Positions 15,873 through 23,839 are shown, numbered from the stretch's first letter. The stretch is DNA of 27,148 nt from an uncultured Gammaproteobacteria bacterium (GCA_947258805.1 CAMYJV010000033.1:1-27148), one strand, 5' to 3'. The notes: generated from the letters alone by a model not told the origin. A program made the numbers and translations.

Positions 15873-16787
15873 ATGCTGAGTGCAACGCGAGTACTGGTAA
15901 CGACAATGCTTTTGGTGGCGACGGCTACCGTTGCGATGGCTGACGGGCGCCAGCTCAACGCACGCGACAGCGCGCTGATTGCACGCACCGACCTTCCCCT
16001 GTACGGCAAGACCGTGCTCTACACCACGCCGCGCAACTACGCCGGCAAGCTGGGGCGCTTGTTGATTGAACGCGGTGCGCGGCCGGTCTGGATGCCGACC
16101 ATCTACATCGAGCCGATGGCGGATTACCGTGTGTTCGACAAAGTATTGCGCGAGCGCGACAAATACGACTGGATTGCGTTCACCAGCCGCAACGGCATCG
16201 ACGCCTACCTGAATCGCATGGCAACCCTTGGGTTGACGCCAGAGGACGTGCTCGGCGTGAAGGCGGCCGCCATCGGCAACGATGCCGCGCTGCTGAAGCA
16301 GGGGGGGATCACGCCGGTGCTGGTGCCGCCGACGCCGAGCCCGATCGGCATGGTGAAGGAGTTCGAGCGCCGGGGTGTCAGCAGCGGTACTGTGTTGGTG
16401 CCGGCGCCCGACGTGATCGGCATGGAAGAACCGCGCGTGGTGCCGGAGTTTATCGAGAATCTCGAAGCGATAGGCCTCACGACGAAACGCGTGCCGGCCT
16501 ACGTGACGGCGCGCGAGACCGAAGATCTCGAACTCGGTACACGCCTGCTGCTGTCCGGCGAGATCGATATGATCGCGTTCACCAGCCGCGGTGAAATCGA
16601 GAGCCTGCTGCTGCACCTGGGCGACGACAGTGGTGCGCTGAACGAGAAAACCGTGCTGGCCTGCTTCGGGCCCATCACGTCGGCCGGTGCGGAACTGCGC
16701 AATCTGCGGGTGGACGTGGTGGCCGAAGACTACTCGCGCTTCGAGGGTTTCGTGGCGGCCATGGAAAACTACTATCGCAGCCGTTGA
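15873..16787 (+). CDS. exported HemD-fold protein (uroporphyrinogen-III synthase-like)
   Basis: Residues 1-23 are a Sec signal peptide (VLVTTMLLVATATVAMA, then DG). The mature part matches the two-lobed HemD fold: VLYTTPRNYAGKLGRLLIE then PVWMPTIYIEP (48-81), IAFTSRNGIDAYL (101-113), KAAAIGNDAALLKQGG (130-145), a second-lobe VPAYVTARETEDLE (207-220), MIAFTSRGEIESLL and VLACFGPITSAGA (261-273). HemD closes hydroxymethylbilane to uroporphyrinogen III in the cytoplasm; a signal peptide on it is unexpected. It may be a paralogue that binds or modifies tetrapyrroles in the periplasm. It follows the TonB receptor on the same strand. The canonical heme-pathway genes are absent nearby, so this is probably not the housekeeping hemD. 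The fold is well supported, the role is inference. Confidence 0.82.
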   Translation: MLSATRVLVTTMLLVATATVAMADGRQLNARDSALIARTDLPLYGKTVLYTTPRNYAGKLGRLLIERGARPVWMPTIYIEPMADYRVFDKVLRERDKYDWIAFTSRNGIDAYLNRMATLGLTPEDVLGVKAAAIGNDAALLKQGGITPVLVPPTPSPIGMVKEFERRGVSSGTVLVPAPDVIGMEEPRVVPEFIENLEAIGLTTKRVPAYVTARETEDLELGTRLLLSGEIDMIAFTSRGEIESLLLHLGDDSGALNEKTVLACFGPITSAGAELRNLRVDVVAEDYSRFEGFVAAMENYYRSR

Positions 16788-16828
16788 CCTTGCGTTGGAA
16801 AACGCTGCGCTTTGAGGGGAGTTTGTGC

Positions 16829-17233
16829 ATGACTGTGGTGATGAAAACGTGGCGGCTGGGCAGCTGCCTGCTCTTGTTGACAGCTCTGGCTGCCTGCGGT
16901 GACAACGGCGATGCTGTCCCCGCCGGTCAGCCGACGGAGCAGCAGAGTGCCAGCCCACAAAGCCTGGTGCCTGCGGCAGACGAGCCGGCGAGCGCGCCGG
17001 CTGCAGCCGAAGCGGCCGTGGCGAAAACCGGCGAGCAACTGGCGCAACCGTGCCTCAGCTGTCATTCGGTGGATAATTTCGCCGGCATGGACGTGGCAAC
17101 GCTGCAGGCCGCGATGCAGTCCATCAAGGCCGGCGAAATCACCCACCTCCAGTTACCGGACAGCCTGTCGGACGAAGACCTGGCAAAGATCGCAGCCTTT
17201 CTCGCTGCTGCCAACGCCACTGGCGCAAGCTGA
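16829..17233 (+). CDS. mono-heme cytochrome c lipoprotein
   Basis: The ATG at 16829 has GGGGAG eight bases upstream and is chosen over an in-frame upstream start at 16784. The 134-residue product starts with a lipoprotein signal ending LTALAAC (Cys23). A low-complexity linker rich in Ala, Pro, Gln and Ser follows (25-65). One heme c site, CLSCH, lies at 75-79. The C-terminal helix LSDEDLAKIAAFLAA is typical of short class I cytochromes. The Met that normally precedes it as sixth ligand is replaced (HLQLPDS), so the axial ligand may be His106 or another residue. It likely passes electrons from a periplasmic oxidase, possibly the FAD protein encoded next door on the other strand. Confidence 0.85.
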   Translation: MTVVMKTWRLGSCLLLLTALAACGDNGDAVPAGQPTEQQSASPQSLVPAADEPASAPAAAEAAVAKTGEQLAQPCLSCHSVDNFAGMDVATLQAAMQSIKAGEITHLQLPDSLSDEDLAKIAAFLAAANATGAS

Positions 17234-17237
17234 ATGC

Positions 17238-17264
17238 GGGGACAGTCTGCGGACAGAATGTCTC
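17238..17264. repeat. REP-like imperfect palindrome, GGGGAC class
   Basis: The arm GGGGACAGTCTG (17238-17249) pairs imperfectly with CAGAATGTCTC (17254-17264) around CGGA. It begins four bases after the cytochrome stop codon, in the gap between convergent genes. It shares the GGGGACA start with the element at 25932. Confidence 0.45.
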
Positions 17265-17313
17265 AGGGCCCGGCCAATACCTGGCTCCGGTGATCTGGCA
17301 GGCGGATGATTGG

Positions 17314-18735
17314 TCAGATTTGCCCGACGGCGACACGCGCGGCGCTCTCGCCGGCTTCCATGGCCCCTTCGATACCGAGGTTGAGTTCCGCCGTGTGTTC
17401 GCCGGCGAAGTACAGGCGCCCCGCGCTTTCCGAGAACAGCGGCCCGTAACGCGTGATCTGCCCGGGCGCGCGCGCAGCGTAGGTGCCCAGCGTGGTCGGG
17501 TCTCGCGTCCAGGAACGCACGCCCACCGTTTCCAGCCGGCCGACGGTGCTGGGCCGCACGCGGTTCAGTTCCTTGATCACGAAGTCGCCCATTTCGTCGT
17601 CTGTCAGGCCACGCCGGGCTAGATCCCCCGGCCCGGTGGTGAAAACCCACAAATGCTCGCCCTCGCCGGTGGTGGACGGATTGATGAACGCGCGTTCGAT
17701 GGGCAGGTCTGTCCACATATTGGCAGGCAGACCGTCTTCTTCCCAGTACCGGCCGCTGATGTTCATGATCACGCTGGTACCTTGCCCGTACGGTATTTGC
17801 CGAATCGCCTCCGCCATCAGGGGCGGCAATTCGGGTGTGATCGCCATGTCGCGGACGATCGTGAAAGGCGCGGTGCAGATGGCAAAACTGGCGCGCAGCT
17901 GCTCGCCGTTGTCGCAGGTGACGCTCACGCCGCTAGTGCTCTGCTCGATGCCGTTGACGCGGTGATTCAGCCGCACCTCGCGGCCGAGGGATGCGGCCAT
18001 CGCGTTGGTCAGGCGGCCCATGCCGCCGTCGACCAAATAGCGGATCGGTTTGCCCTCGGCGAACGCGGTTTCCATTGAGGTCAGCGTGAAACGTCCGGCA
18101 CGCAGCATCCACAGTGTCGACAAGGCGTCGAGCTTGTCGTACTGCTGGCCAATCAGCGCGTATTTCAGCGCGTCTTCGTTAGCACCCTTTTCGGCCAGGA
18201 ACTGCCCGTAGGGCACGTCGTACTCGCCGAACTCTGCCTGGAGCCAGGCACCCAGGTCCGGCAGCGGATTGGGCCGGGGCATGAACGCCTGGGCGACCCC
18301 GCTCGGGTTCACTTTACGCAGCTTGCCCTCGAAGGGATTGATGGCCAGTTCCGGCCACTGGTCGGCGGTGAAGCCCTGGCCCTGGAAATGGAACCAGTAG
18401 CTCGGCATGCCGCCGGGCCAGGGTTTGATCTGCAGGCCCAGCTCTTCGACGGTGGCGAGAATCCGCGTATAGATGGTGCCCACGTCGGCCGCGCCCATTT
18501 CCGGGGTGCCTTCTGCGTCGAACAGGGTTTCCACGCGTCCGCCCACCCGGTTGCTGGCCTCCAGGACCGTGACCCGCGCGCCCTGTTTTTCCAGCAGGCG
18601 CGCCGCGTGCAGGCCGGCGAGGCCGGCCCCGATCACGATCACGTCGGTTGCGGGTTCACGGCCGCAGCCGGCCAGGGCGAAAGTCGCGGCACCACTGGCG
18701 GAGCCCGCCAGGAAATCTCGTCTGGAAACTGTCAT
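17314..18735 (-). CDS. Tat-exported FAD-dependent amine-oxidase-family protein
   Basis: The ATG at 18735 has GGGAG eight bases upstream; the frame extends to 18771 without benefit. Residues 4-24 form a Tat signal (VSRRDFLAGS, Arg5-Arg6) ending in a lipobox-like LAGC (Cys24). The FAD-binding strand-turn-helix follows: VIVIGAGLAGLHAARLL (33-49), then VTVLEASNRVGGRVET (55-70). The C-terminal FAD contact RLYFAGEHTAELNLGIEGA is the amine-oxidase signature. The 473-residue length fits flavin monoamine oxidases and the related protoporphyrinogen oxidases. It would oxidise an amine, polyamine or reduced tetrapyrrole-like substrate in the periplasm. The next gene upstream on the same strand is HemF-like, and a cytochrome is convergent. 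The family is sure, the substrate is not. Confidence 0.9.
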   Translation of the reverse strand: MTVSRRDFLAGSASGAATFALAGCGREPATDVIVIGAGLAGLHAARLLEKQGARVTVLEASNRVGGRVETLFDAEGTPEMGAADVGTIYTRILATVEELGLQIKPWPGGMPSYWFHFQGQGFTADQWPELAINPFEGKLRKVNPSGVAQAFMPRPNPLPDLGAWLQAEFGEYDVPYGQFLAEKGANEDALKYALIGQQYDKLDALSTLWMLRAGRFTLTSMETAFAEGKPIRYLVDGGMGRLTNAMAASLGREVRLNHRVNGIEQSTSGVSVTCDNGEQLRASFAICTAPFTIVRDMAITPELPPLMAEAIRQIPYGQGTSVIMNISGRYWEEDGLPANMWTDLPIERAFINPSTTGEGEHLWVFTTGPGDLARRGLTDDEMGDFVIKELNRVRPSTVGRLETVGVRSWTRDPTTLGTYAARAPGQITRYGPLFSESAGRLYFAGEHTAELNLGIEGAMEAGESAARVAVGQI

Positions 18736-18831
18736 GAAGGCGTCTCCCTGCTGCTGGTCCAAAACTAGCATCGCGCGTCTGGCGGTGCCAAACGTCGATT
18801 GCTATCCAAACTGCAGCCGGCCAGCGAGCGT

Positions 18832-18844
18832 GGTGTCTGACACT
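18832..18844. repeat. REP-like palindrome, GGTGTCTGACAC class
   Basis: GTGTC-T-GACAC, extended by a G/T pair, lies four bases beyond the stop of the HemF-like gene. It has the same core as the element overlapping the DUF1838 stop at 5550. Confidence 0.45.
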
Positions 18845-18848
18845 CCAC

Positions 18849-19601
18849 TCAGTACCGGACCTGCGGCGGGAAGCCGTAGGCCTCGATCACCGACATGGGC
18901 ACGCCGCTCTTGCGCGCGAACTGTATGCCGATGTCTTCGAGCATCAGCCATTCGACGAGTCGTGCGCGGTGCCGGTTGGTCGCCTGGAAATCCGCAGCGG
19001 TAGGCTGGTCGTCGCCGGTCATCGCCAGCACGTCGCGATAGGCCGACAGCGTGGCGTCGAACAGGGCATCCAGTGGCGGCTCGTCCTCGGCTGGGAAAAA
19101 ATCCATGATGCCGCACTCCGCGGCAATGCCCGCCAGGATCCGGCCGGGCTCGGCCTTGTAGCGCGCGGCGAAGTTGCCGCCGGCCCCTTCGTAGGCAGGC
19201 CGCAGCGCGTCGGCGAACAGCGTCTGGGCTTGCGGATGCGGCGCGCCGGTCTGTACCACGAGATCGATGCAGACGACGATGGATCGGCCAGCGCCTTCGG
19301 TCTCGTTGGTATTCAGCAGCACAATCAGGCCGGGTACGCGCGGGTTTGCCGGGTAGGCCAGGGTTTCGAACAGCTTGATGCTGCCGGGTTTGCCGTAGAT
19401 TTCGCCGTCGACGATGTGCATCAGCGAGTAGCCGGCCTTCTCGAGCACCGGGCCGCGGGACACCTGCGAGTAGCAGTACCAATTGTCGCCCTCGGTTTCG
19501 CGCGGCGCGTCGGCGGCCTGGTTGCCGTTGATGGTGGCGTAGAACTCGCGTATTTGCCCCGGGTAGCTGTCGCGCGGGTGCTCGAAGTCAGTCCGGTTCA
19601 T
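18849..19601 (-). CDS. divergent HemF-family (coproporphyrinogen-III oxidase-like) protein
   Basis: The 250-residue product carries collinear remnants of aerobic coproporphyrinogen oxidase, as judged from memory of HemF. SRGPVLEKAGYS (48-59) matches the G-x-V-x-EKAG block, YPANPRVPG (83-91) matches HP-x-NP-x-VP, LVEWLMLEDIGIQFA (215-229) matches the RYVEFNLVWDRGTLFGL region, and the end GFPPQVRY matches the MPPLVRWEY region. The GGG-x-DLTP and RGIGG segments and the histidines near the active site are missing, and the protein is about 50 residues shorter than HemF. It probably does not do the canonical decarboxylation; it may bind a tetrapyrrole or another ligand. No signal peptide is seen. 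Its start has no clear Shine-Dalgarno. It lies 113 bases upstream of the FAD oxidase start on the same strand. Confidence 0.65.
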   Translation of the reverse strand: MNRTDFEHPRDSYPGQIREFYATINGNQAADAPRETEGDNWYCYSQVSRGPVLEKAGYSLMHIVDGEIYGKPGSIKLFETLAYPANPRVPGLIVLLNTNETEGAGRSIVVCIDLVVQTGAPHPQAQTLFADALRPAYEGAGGNFAARYKAEPGRILAGIAAECGIMDFFPAEDEPPLDALFDATLSAYRDVLAMTGDDQPTAADFQATNRHRARLVEWLMLEDIGIQFARKSGVPMSVIEAYGFPPQVRY

Positions 19602-19781
19602 GTTGGCAGCTTACGCGGCCGCGCTGGGGAACACGCGCGTAATGACCGGCGGTAGGGCTGCGGGATTTACTTATTGCCGGGCGGCTTGGGTAGCGTGCGC
19701 GCTCTACCTGTTAAGAGGTACCAGACCGACCGGACTGCTGGACACGTTCTGTGGGAGAACCGGGCCAGCTACCTTGGTGGT

Positions 19782-20069
19782 TCAAAGACCTTTGACGAGC
19801 AAAAAGCGGCCCACGCTGGCGGTTTCCCGCTCTTGCCTCGCGGCCCGATACTCCGGTGAGTCATACCAGCGGTAGAAGTCTGCTTCCGACTCGCAGGACA
19901 GGATGACCGTGCGCGGGTGATCGAGCTCGCCTTCCACGGCTATCGGTGCCTCGTCCACGGCGAGCAGATGAATTCCATAAGCCGCCAGCGTTGCCCCGGA
20001 CTTTGCCAGGTACCGGCTAAATTGTTCGCGGTCGGTGATGGTGCCCTGGGCGATGGCATAGACGGTCAT
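19782..20069 (-). CDS. DUF1330 family protein
   Basis: The 95-residue product has the usual DUF1330 length and layout, a dimeric alpha/beta-barrel ferredoxin-like fold: MTVYAIAQGTITDREQFSRY at the start, a central LLAVDEAPIAVEGELDHPRTVIL and then F-x-x-WYDSPEYRAARQERET before a final strand. An AGGAG lies eight bases before the ATG. It is cytoplasmic and short; members of this fold often bind small aromatic or oxidised substrates, and no reaction is established for the family. It sits upstream of the HemF-like gene and downstream of the broken MFS gene, all on the minus strand, with gaps of about 100-180 bases in which I recognise nothing. Confidence 0.85.
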   Translation of the reverse strand: MTVYAIAQGTITDREQFSRYLAKSGATLAAYGIHLLAVDEAPIAVEGELDHPRTVILSCESEADFYRWYDSPEYRAARQERETASVGRFLLVKGL

Positions 20070-20173
20070 GGCCGGTCTCCTGCAACCTGGTCATCAGCAC
20101 CAAGAATGCCGCAAAAGGCCAGCCAGCTTCAGCATTTTCCGCCGCGCGAAGAATGGCGTATCGGCCTGGCAGC

Positions 20174-21500
20174 TCAGGCAGAAGCGGTGGCGGGCAGGGC
20201 GTCGGTAGATTCCTGTTCCGCGGCCCTGGACTTCAGCAATGAAGCGACCATGAACAGCGTAACCGCCAGGAAGGCCATGCCGGCAAAGGCACTTTGATAG
20301 CCCCCGATGTCGCCGCCTTTCGAGGCCGCCACCGCACCGACCGCGGCGGCGCCGAGCAGCCGGCCGAGCGAAGTGCAGACACTCAACAGGCCCTGGGCCG
20401 AGCCGCGTTCTGTGGGCAGGGCCTCGGCGAGCATGATGAAACGCAGCGGCGCGCCCACCAGCCCCGCGGTCCCCAGGCCATTGATCACGTTGGCCATGAT
20501 GATGGTGGCCAGGCTCAGCTCGGCGTGGCCGATAATCAGGAATGACGTGGTGACCAGGACGAGGCTCGTCAGTACCAGCGTGCGGGTACCCACCACGGTG
20601 ATCAGTCGGCCCACCACCGGCGAGGCCCGCCACCACCAGCGTGGGCAGGAACACGGACGCCGACTGCATTGCACCGGCACCGGTGGCGACTGCGCAGGCG
20701 GCACGAACCTGCCGGGTTCTCAGCAGGCCCGGGCGAATGATGGGATCCGCTGCCCGTTGCTCACGTTGCCAGAACATCGGCACCAGCACTGCGAACACCA
20801 TTACCAGCGGCAAAACCTGCCAGCTGAAGACGCTCGCCATGACCGCGTTGGTGTCTACCTGGTTGATGCCGATGACCAGGGCGGTGATGCCCACCACCAG
20901 CATGATGGTGCCGGCCAGGTCGAAGGGCTTGCGCGCCTGCGGTCGCTCACTCGGCAGCAGCCGGTACGCGCCGATCATCAGCAGCGCTGCAATGGGCAGG
21001 TTCACCAGGAACAGCCACTGCCACGAGAAGCGCAAAAAGACGCCGCCGAGTATCGGCCCGATCAGGAAAGCGATGCCCCACACGGAACCGAGCAGGCCCA
21101 GCGCCGGCCCGCGCTGTTGTATGGGCAGCCGGGCCGCGATTACGGCACTGGCCACCGGGAAAATACCGCCGGCGCCAAAACCCTGGATCGAGCGACCCGT
21201 ATACAAGGTGTAAATATCGGGGGCGAAAGAGAGCAGCAGTGAACCCACCGCAAAGCAGCCCAGGCTGAACATGTAGACCACGCGCAGACCCAAGCGGTCA
21301 GACAGCTTCGCGAGCAGCTGGGCGCCAATCATCTGCAGCAGCACGTAAGCGTTGAACAGCACCGACAGTTGGCGGCTGGTCAAATCGAATTCGGCTTGGA
21401 TAGCGGGCAACGCCGGGCCGATGATCGCGATATCCACCGCGGCCATCAGTACGCCGACGAACAGCAGCGCCAGCAGAATATTGGTTTGTCTGGCTTCCAC
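20174..21500 (-). pseudogene. DHA2-type (EmrB/QacA-like) MFS exporter with frameshift and internal deletion
   Basis: The GTG at 21500 opens a normal DHA2-type exporter: VDIAIIGPALPAIQAEF in helix one, then LSDRLGLRVVYMFSL (motif A), QGFGAGGIFPVASAVIAARLP and the antiporter motif region GSVWGIAFLIGPILGGVF. Reading stays normal to VFLPTLVVAGLA, near base 20625. It then turns into His-, Arg- and Gly-rich sequence to a stop at 20094. The true continuation is in the next frame: SPVVGRLITVVGTRTLVL to the stop at 20174. About 25 residues, one membrane helix, expected between these blocks are absent. So the gene has a frame change plus a deletion, or the assembly is wrong at a GGTGGTGG-rich stretch. 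If real, it is inactive. Confidence 0.8.
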
Positions 21501-21688
21501 GCCCCGAACCCCCTTCTCGTGGCTGAGAATTCGCTGTCAGCGGGTGGTCGGATGCCTCCCGCCGGCTACTGGCGGTGAGATTCCAAGCTATTGAAATGTT
21601 GGGATTATTGGCTAAATATTGGCGCCGCTTCCGGGCCCCGATCAAGCGTTGGCCGAACTATTCGCGTGTCCCGCTGGTTCCCTAAGCG

Positions 21689-22441
21689 CTAACGGGCCCG
21701 TTCAAGGGCCTGCAGCGTTGCGGCTGTGATCATGTCGATCTGGGCCTGCTCGCTGATTTTCGGCTCCCATAATTCTTCGTAGGCCCCGCCGTCGAAAGAC
21801 CCGAAGTACATATGAATACCGCCGGGTACGGGTATCCAGACGCTGTCGGCCGGGAACAGGTGGCGCATGTCTTCGAACTTCTGAGGTGGCGCGCCCTGCA
21901 GTGTTGCCCGGTGCACGTGTGTTATCGGCAGGGTGGAGTCGGCCAGGCTGCTGGATTCGGGCGGGTAGGCGTCCCAGAAAATGAGGCCGGCGAGATTGTC
22001 CTGGTTATCTGCTGCGTACACGCCGGCCATCGCGCCGCCCATGGAATGCCCGGCGATCACCCAGCGCTCGATGTCGGGAAATGCCTCGCGCACGTCGTCC
22101 GCGCTGAACGGCGCAAAGATCGAGAAATAAAACGGCATCGACACGCCGACAACCAGGTAACCGGCGCGGGCGACCTCCTTGAGAATCGGTGCGTAGCCGC
22201 GGATGTCGCAGTAGGCGCCCGGGTACACAATCATCCCTGTGGTCGGAGTCTGATTCTGCGGGCGCATGATCAGCCAGTCGCCTTGCTCCTCGACCGCCAC
22301 TGCCGCGTCGGGCTCGAGCGCGGCCATGGCCACTTCCGTGGGCCGCGCGCGGTTTTTCTCCGACGAGTAGCTGAGCCAGCCATACAACAGCACGAGGATC
22401 GCGGCGACGATGCTCGCCGTGACGAGGAGAATTTTTTTCAT
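21689..22441 (-). CDS. membrane-anchored alpha/beta hydrolase
   Basis: The 250-residue product has an N-terminal hydrophobic helix (LLVTASIVAAILVLLYGWL, 5-23) acting as anchor or uncleaved signal, so the catalytic part should face the periplasm. The fold is the short abhydrolase_5 type: MIVYPGAYCDIRGYAPIL holds the oxyanion region (70-87), the nucleophile is Ser133 in AGHSMGGAMAG, the acid is probably Asp157 (IFWDAYPP) and the base His210 (VPGGIHMYFGSFDGG), typical of this family. The nearby Cys78 replaces the usual small residue. It is likely a carboxylesterase or dienelactone-hydrolase-like enzyme with unknown substrate. The Shine-Dalgarno is weak. Confidence 0.85.
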   Translation of the reverse strand: MKKILLVTASIVAAILVLLYGWLSYSSEKNRARPTEVAMAALEPDAAVAVEEQGDWLIMRPQNQTPTTGMIVYPGAYCDIRGYAPILKEVARAGYLVVGVSMPFYFSIFAPFSADDVREAFPDIERWVIAGHSMGGAMAGVYAADNQDNLAGLIFWDAYPPESSSLADSTLPITHVHRATLQGAPPQKFEDMRHLFPADSVWIPVPGGIHMYFGSFDGGAYEELWEPKISEQAQIDMITAATLQALERAR

Positions 22442-22509
22442 TGCCGGTTCTGTTATCCGCGCGCGTGGCGCGCGGTTCGCCGGCTGAATGCTATACGAAA
22501 TTCAGACGA

Positions 22510-22701
22510 TCAGTGAACCGTGGCCGAGCACGGCACTGCGCCCAGCAACTCTTGCAGCACAGGTTCGGCGTCTTCACTGTGCAGCCACTCGGCAACCTCG
22601 GGTTTCCAGGACTCCCAGTTGAGCTGCAGCAGGCGCTGATAAGCCAGCACCGCGGCCTGCGCCCCGAAGCCGGCAATTAGCTGTGTCTCGTCATTTTCCA
22701 T
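22510..22701 (-). CDS. small protein of unknown function (uncertain)
   Basis: The 63-residue frame has a natural composition: an acidic, helical product beginning MENDETQLIAGFGAQAAVLA with three Trp, typical of small soluble proteins and unlike the Arg-rich shadow frames here. It has one Cys near the end and no signal peptide. No Shine-Dalgarno is visible, and a REP-like element starts seven bases upstream, which leaves little room for a leader. It lies between two minus-strand genes. I do not recognise it; competing frames on both strands exist. Confidence 0.4.
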   Translation of the reverse strand: MENDETQLIAGFGAQAAVLAYQRLLQLNWESWKPEVAEWLHSEDAEPVLQELLGAVPCSATVH

Positions 22702-22707
22702 GCTATC

Positions 22708-22733
22708 GAAATGGGGTCATTGCGCTGATTTTC
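22708..22733. repeat. REP-like element, GAAATGGGGTCA class
   Basis: GAAATGGGGTCA is identical to the first 12 bases of the element at 1604. It forms a weak inverted repeat (GAAA with TTTC, TCA with TGA) around TTGCGC. It lies between the diheme cytochrome gene and the small ORF. Confidence 0.4.
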
Positions 22734-22825
22734 AAGCTGACCACTTATTATCAGACAGCGAATCAGGCACTTAGTGCCGGAGAGCCATGATTCGGGCGGA
22801 GCCCGTCGTCGGTGCGGCGCAGCGA

Positions 22826-23788
22826 TCAGCCGGTGGGTGACACCTGGTTGCGCACCGGCGGCTGGGCCATCAGGTAGGCGTAAATAGCCGCCAGGTCGGC
22901 CTCGCTCAGCTTCGCGTATTCGGTCCACGCGTGGTTGGTCTGGAAGCCTGTCTCTGTCACCGGGATGCGCGCTCCAGCGTAGGCCTTGAAGCGCGCGATG
23001 AAGTCCGTCTCGCTCCAGTTGCCGATCCCCGTCTCCTGGTCGGGAGAGATGTTCGACGAGTAGACCTTCTCGCCGCTGGCGAACATGCCGAGGCCGCCAC
23101 CAAAGCGCATGTCCTCGTAAGGCTGCATGCGCTCGTTCGCCGGGGTGTGGCAGAAGCGGCAGCCGGCGATGATCGTCATGTATTCGCCGCGGCTCACCGG
23201 GTCGTCCTGGTCCACCTGCCATGGGTCGGCCGGCAGTACGCGGGAGTTGGCGATGAACTCCATCAGCAACGTCATGCGCCGGCCGCTGTATTCAGCTTCG
23301 ACAGGTTCCAGCGTGCGGAGATACGCGATGATGGAATACACGTCTTCTGTTTCCAGGTGCAGGTAGACGTCGAAAGGCATGATGGGGAACAGCGAGTAGC
23401 CGTCTTTGTGCAACCCGTTCACGATGGCCCGGTAGATCTCGCCGTCGCTCCAGTCGCCGATACCGGCGGGCGTGATGTTTGCCGCAATCAAGACGCCGGA
23501 CACGCCGACGGTCTTGTCGAAGCGTTCGCCGCCCTTGCCCAGCGTACCGGGTACCGGCGGCGCACCGAACAGGCTCCAGTCGCGCTCCGAGTGGCAGTAC
23601 ATGCAGCCGAACACGGCGGTGGCCAGGTATTCCCCGCGGGCCACTCGTGCCGGGGTGATGTCCACCTGCATCTCGGGTGGCGGGATGTCACGCGGCAGGA
23701 TGATGAAGTAATAGGCATAGAGGCCGCCCACCGCGAGCGCCGTGAGAACGAACAGGCTGGCGACCAGCTTTAGCAGTCCTTTCAGCAT
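22826..23788 (-). CDS. membrane-anchored diheme cytochrome c
   Basis: The 320-residue product has an uncleaved N-terminal helix (LVASLFVLTALAVGGLYAYYFII, 8-30) and two heme c sites: CMYCH at 62-66 and CRFCH at 210-214. The two halves are homologous; each has a RGEYL/RGEYM lead-in, an NITP or NISPD segment after the heme, GIGDWS or GIGNWSE, and a final Y-x-IIAYL or IYAYL helix. This layout is that of cytochrome c subunits of membrane alcohol or gluconate dehydrogenases. In the first half Met137 (PIMPFD) can be axial ligand. In the second half the equivalent position reads TNHAWTEY, so the ligand may be His286. No dehydrogenase partner is in the window. Confidence 0.88.
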   Translation of the reverse strand: MLKGLLKLVASLFVLTALAVGGLYAYYFIILPRDIPPPEMQVDITPARVARGEYLATAVFGCMYCHSERDWSLFGAPPVPGTLGKGGERFDKTVGVSGVLIAANITPAGIGDWSDGEIYRAIVNGLHKDGYSLFPIMPFDVYLHLETEDVYSIIAYLRTLEPVEAEYSGRRMTLLMEFIANSRVLPADPWQVDQDDPVSRGEYMTIIAGCRFCHTPANERMQPYEDMRFGGGLGMFASGEKVYSSNISPDQETGIGNWSETDFIARFKAYAGARIPVTETGFQTNHAWTEYAKLSEADLAAIYAYLMAQPPVRNQVSPTG

Positions 23789-23839
23789 CGGGACATCTTA
23801 GCGCACGAAGCACGGCAGGCTCGGTGATAGGCTGTGGCC

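Noticed and set aside
15810..16958. 382-codon minus-strand frame opposite the HemD-like gene
   Set aside because: Composition is Arg/His/Gln-rich, and the plus strand has a signal peptide and the HemD fold.
20094..20625. Tail of the first MFS frame as a genuine C-terminus
   Set aside because: The residues become His/Arg/Gly-rich and lose membrane helices, while the normal MFS continuation is found in another frame.
22931..23773. 280-codon plus-strand frame opposite the diheme cytochrome
   Set aside because: It is a shadow; the minus strand has two heme sites and internal homology.
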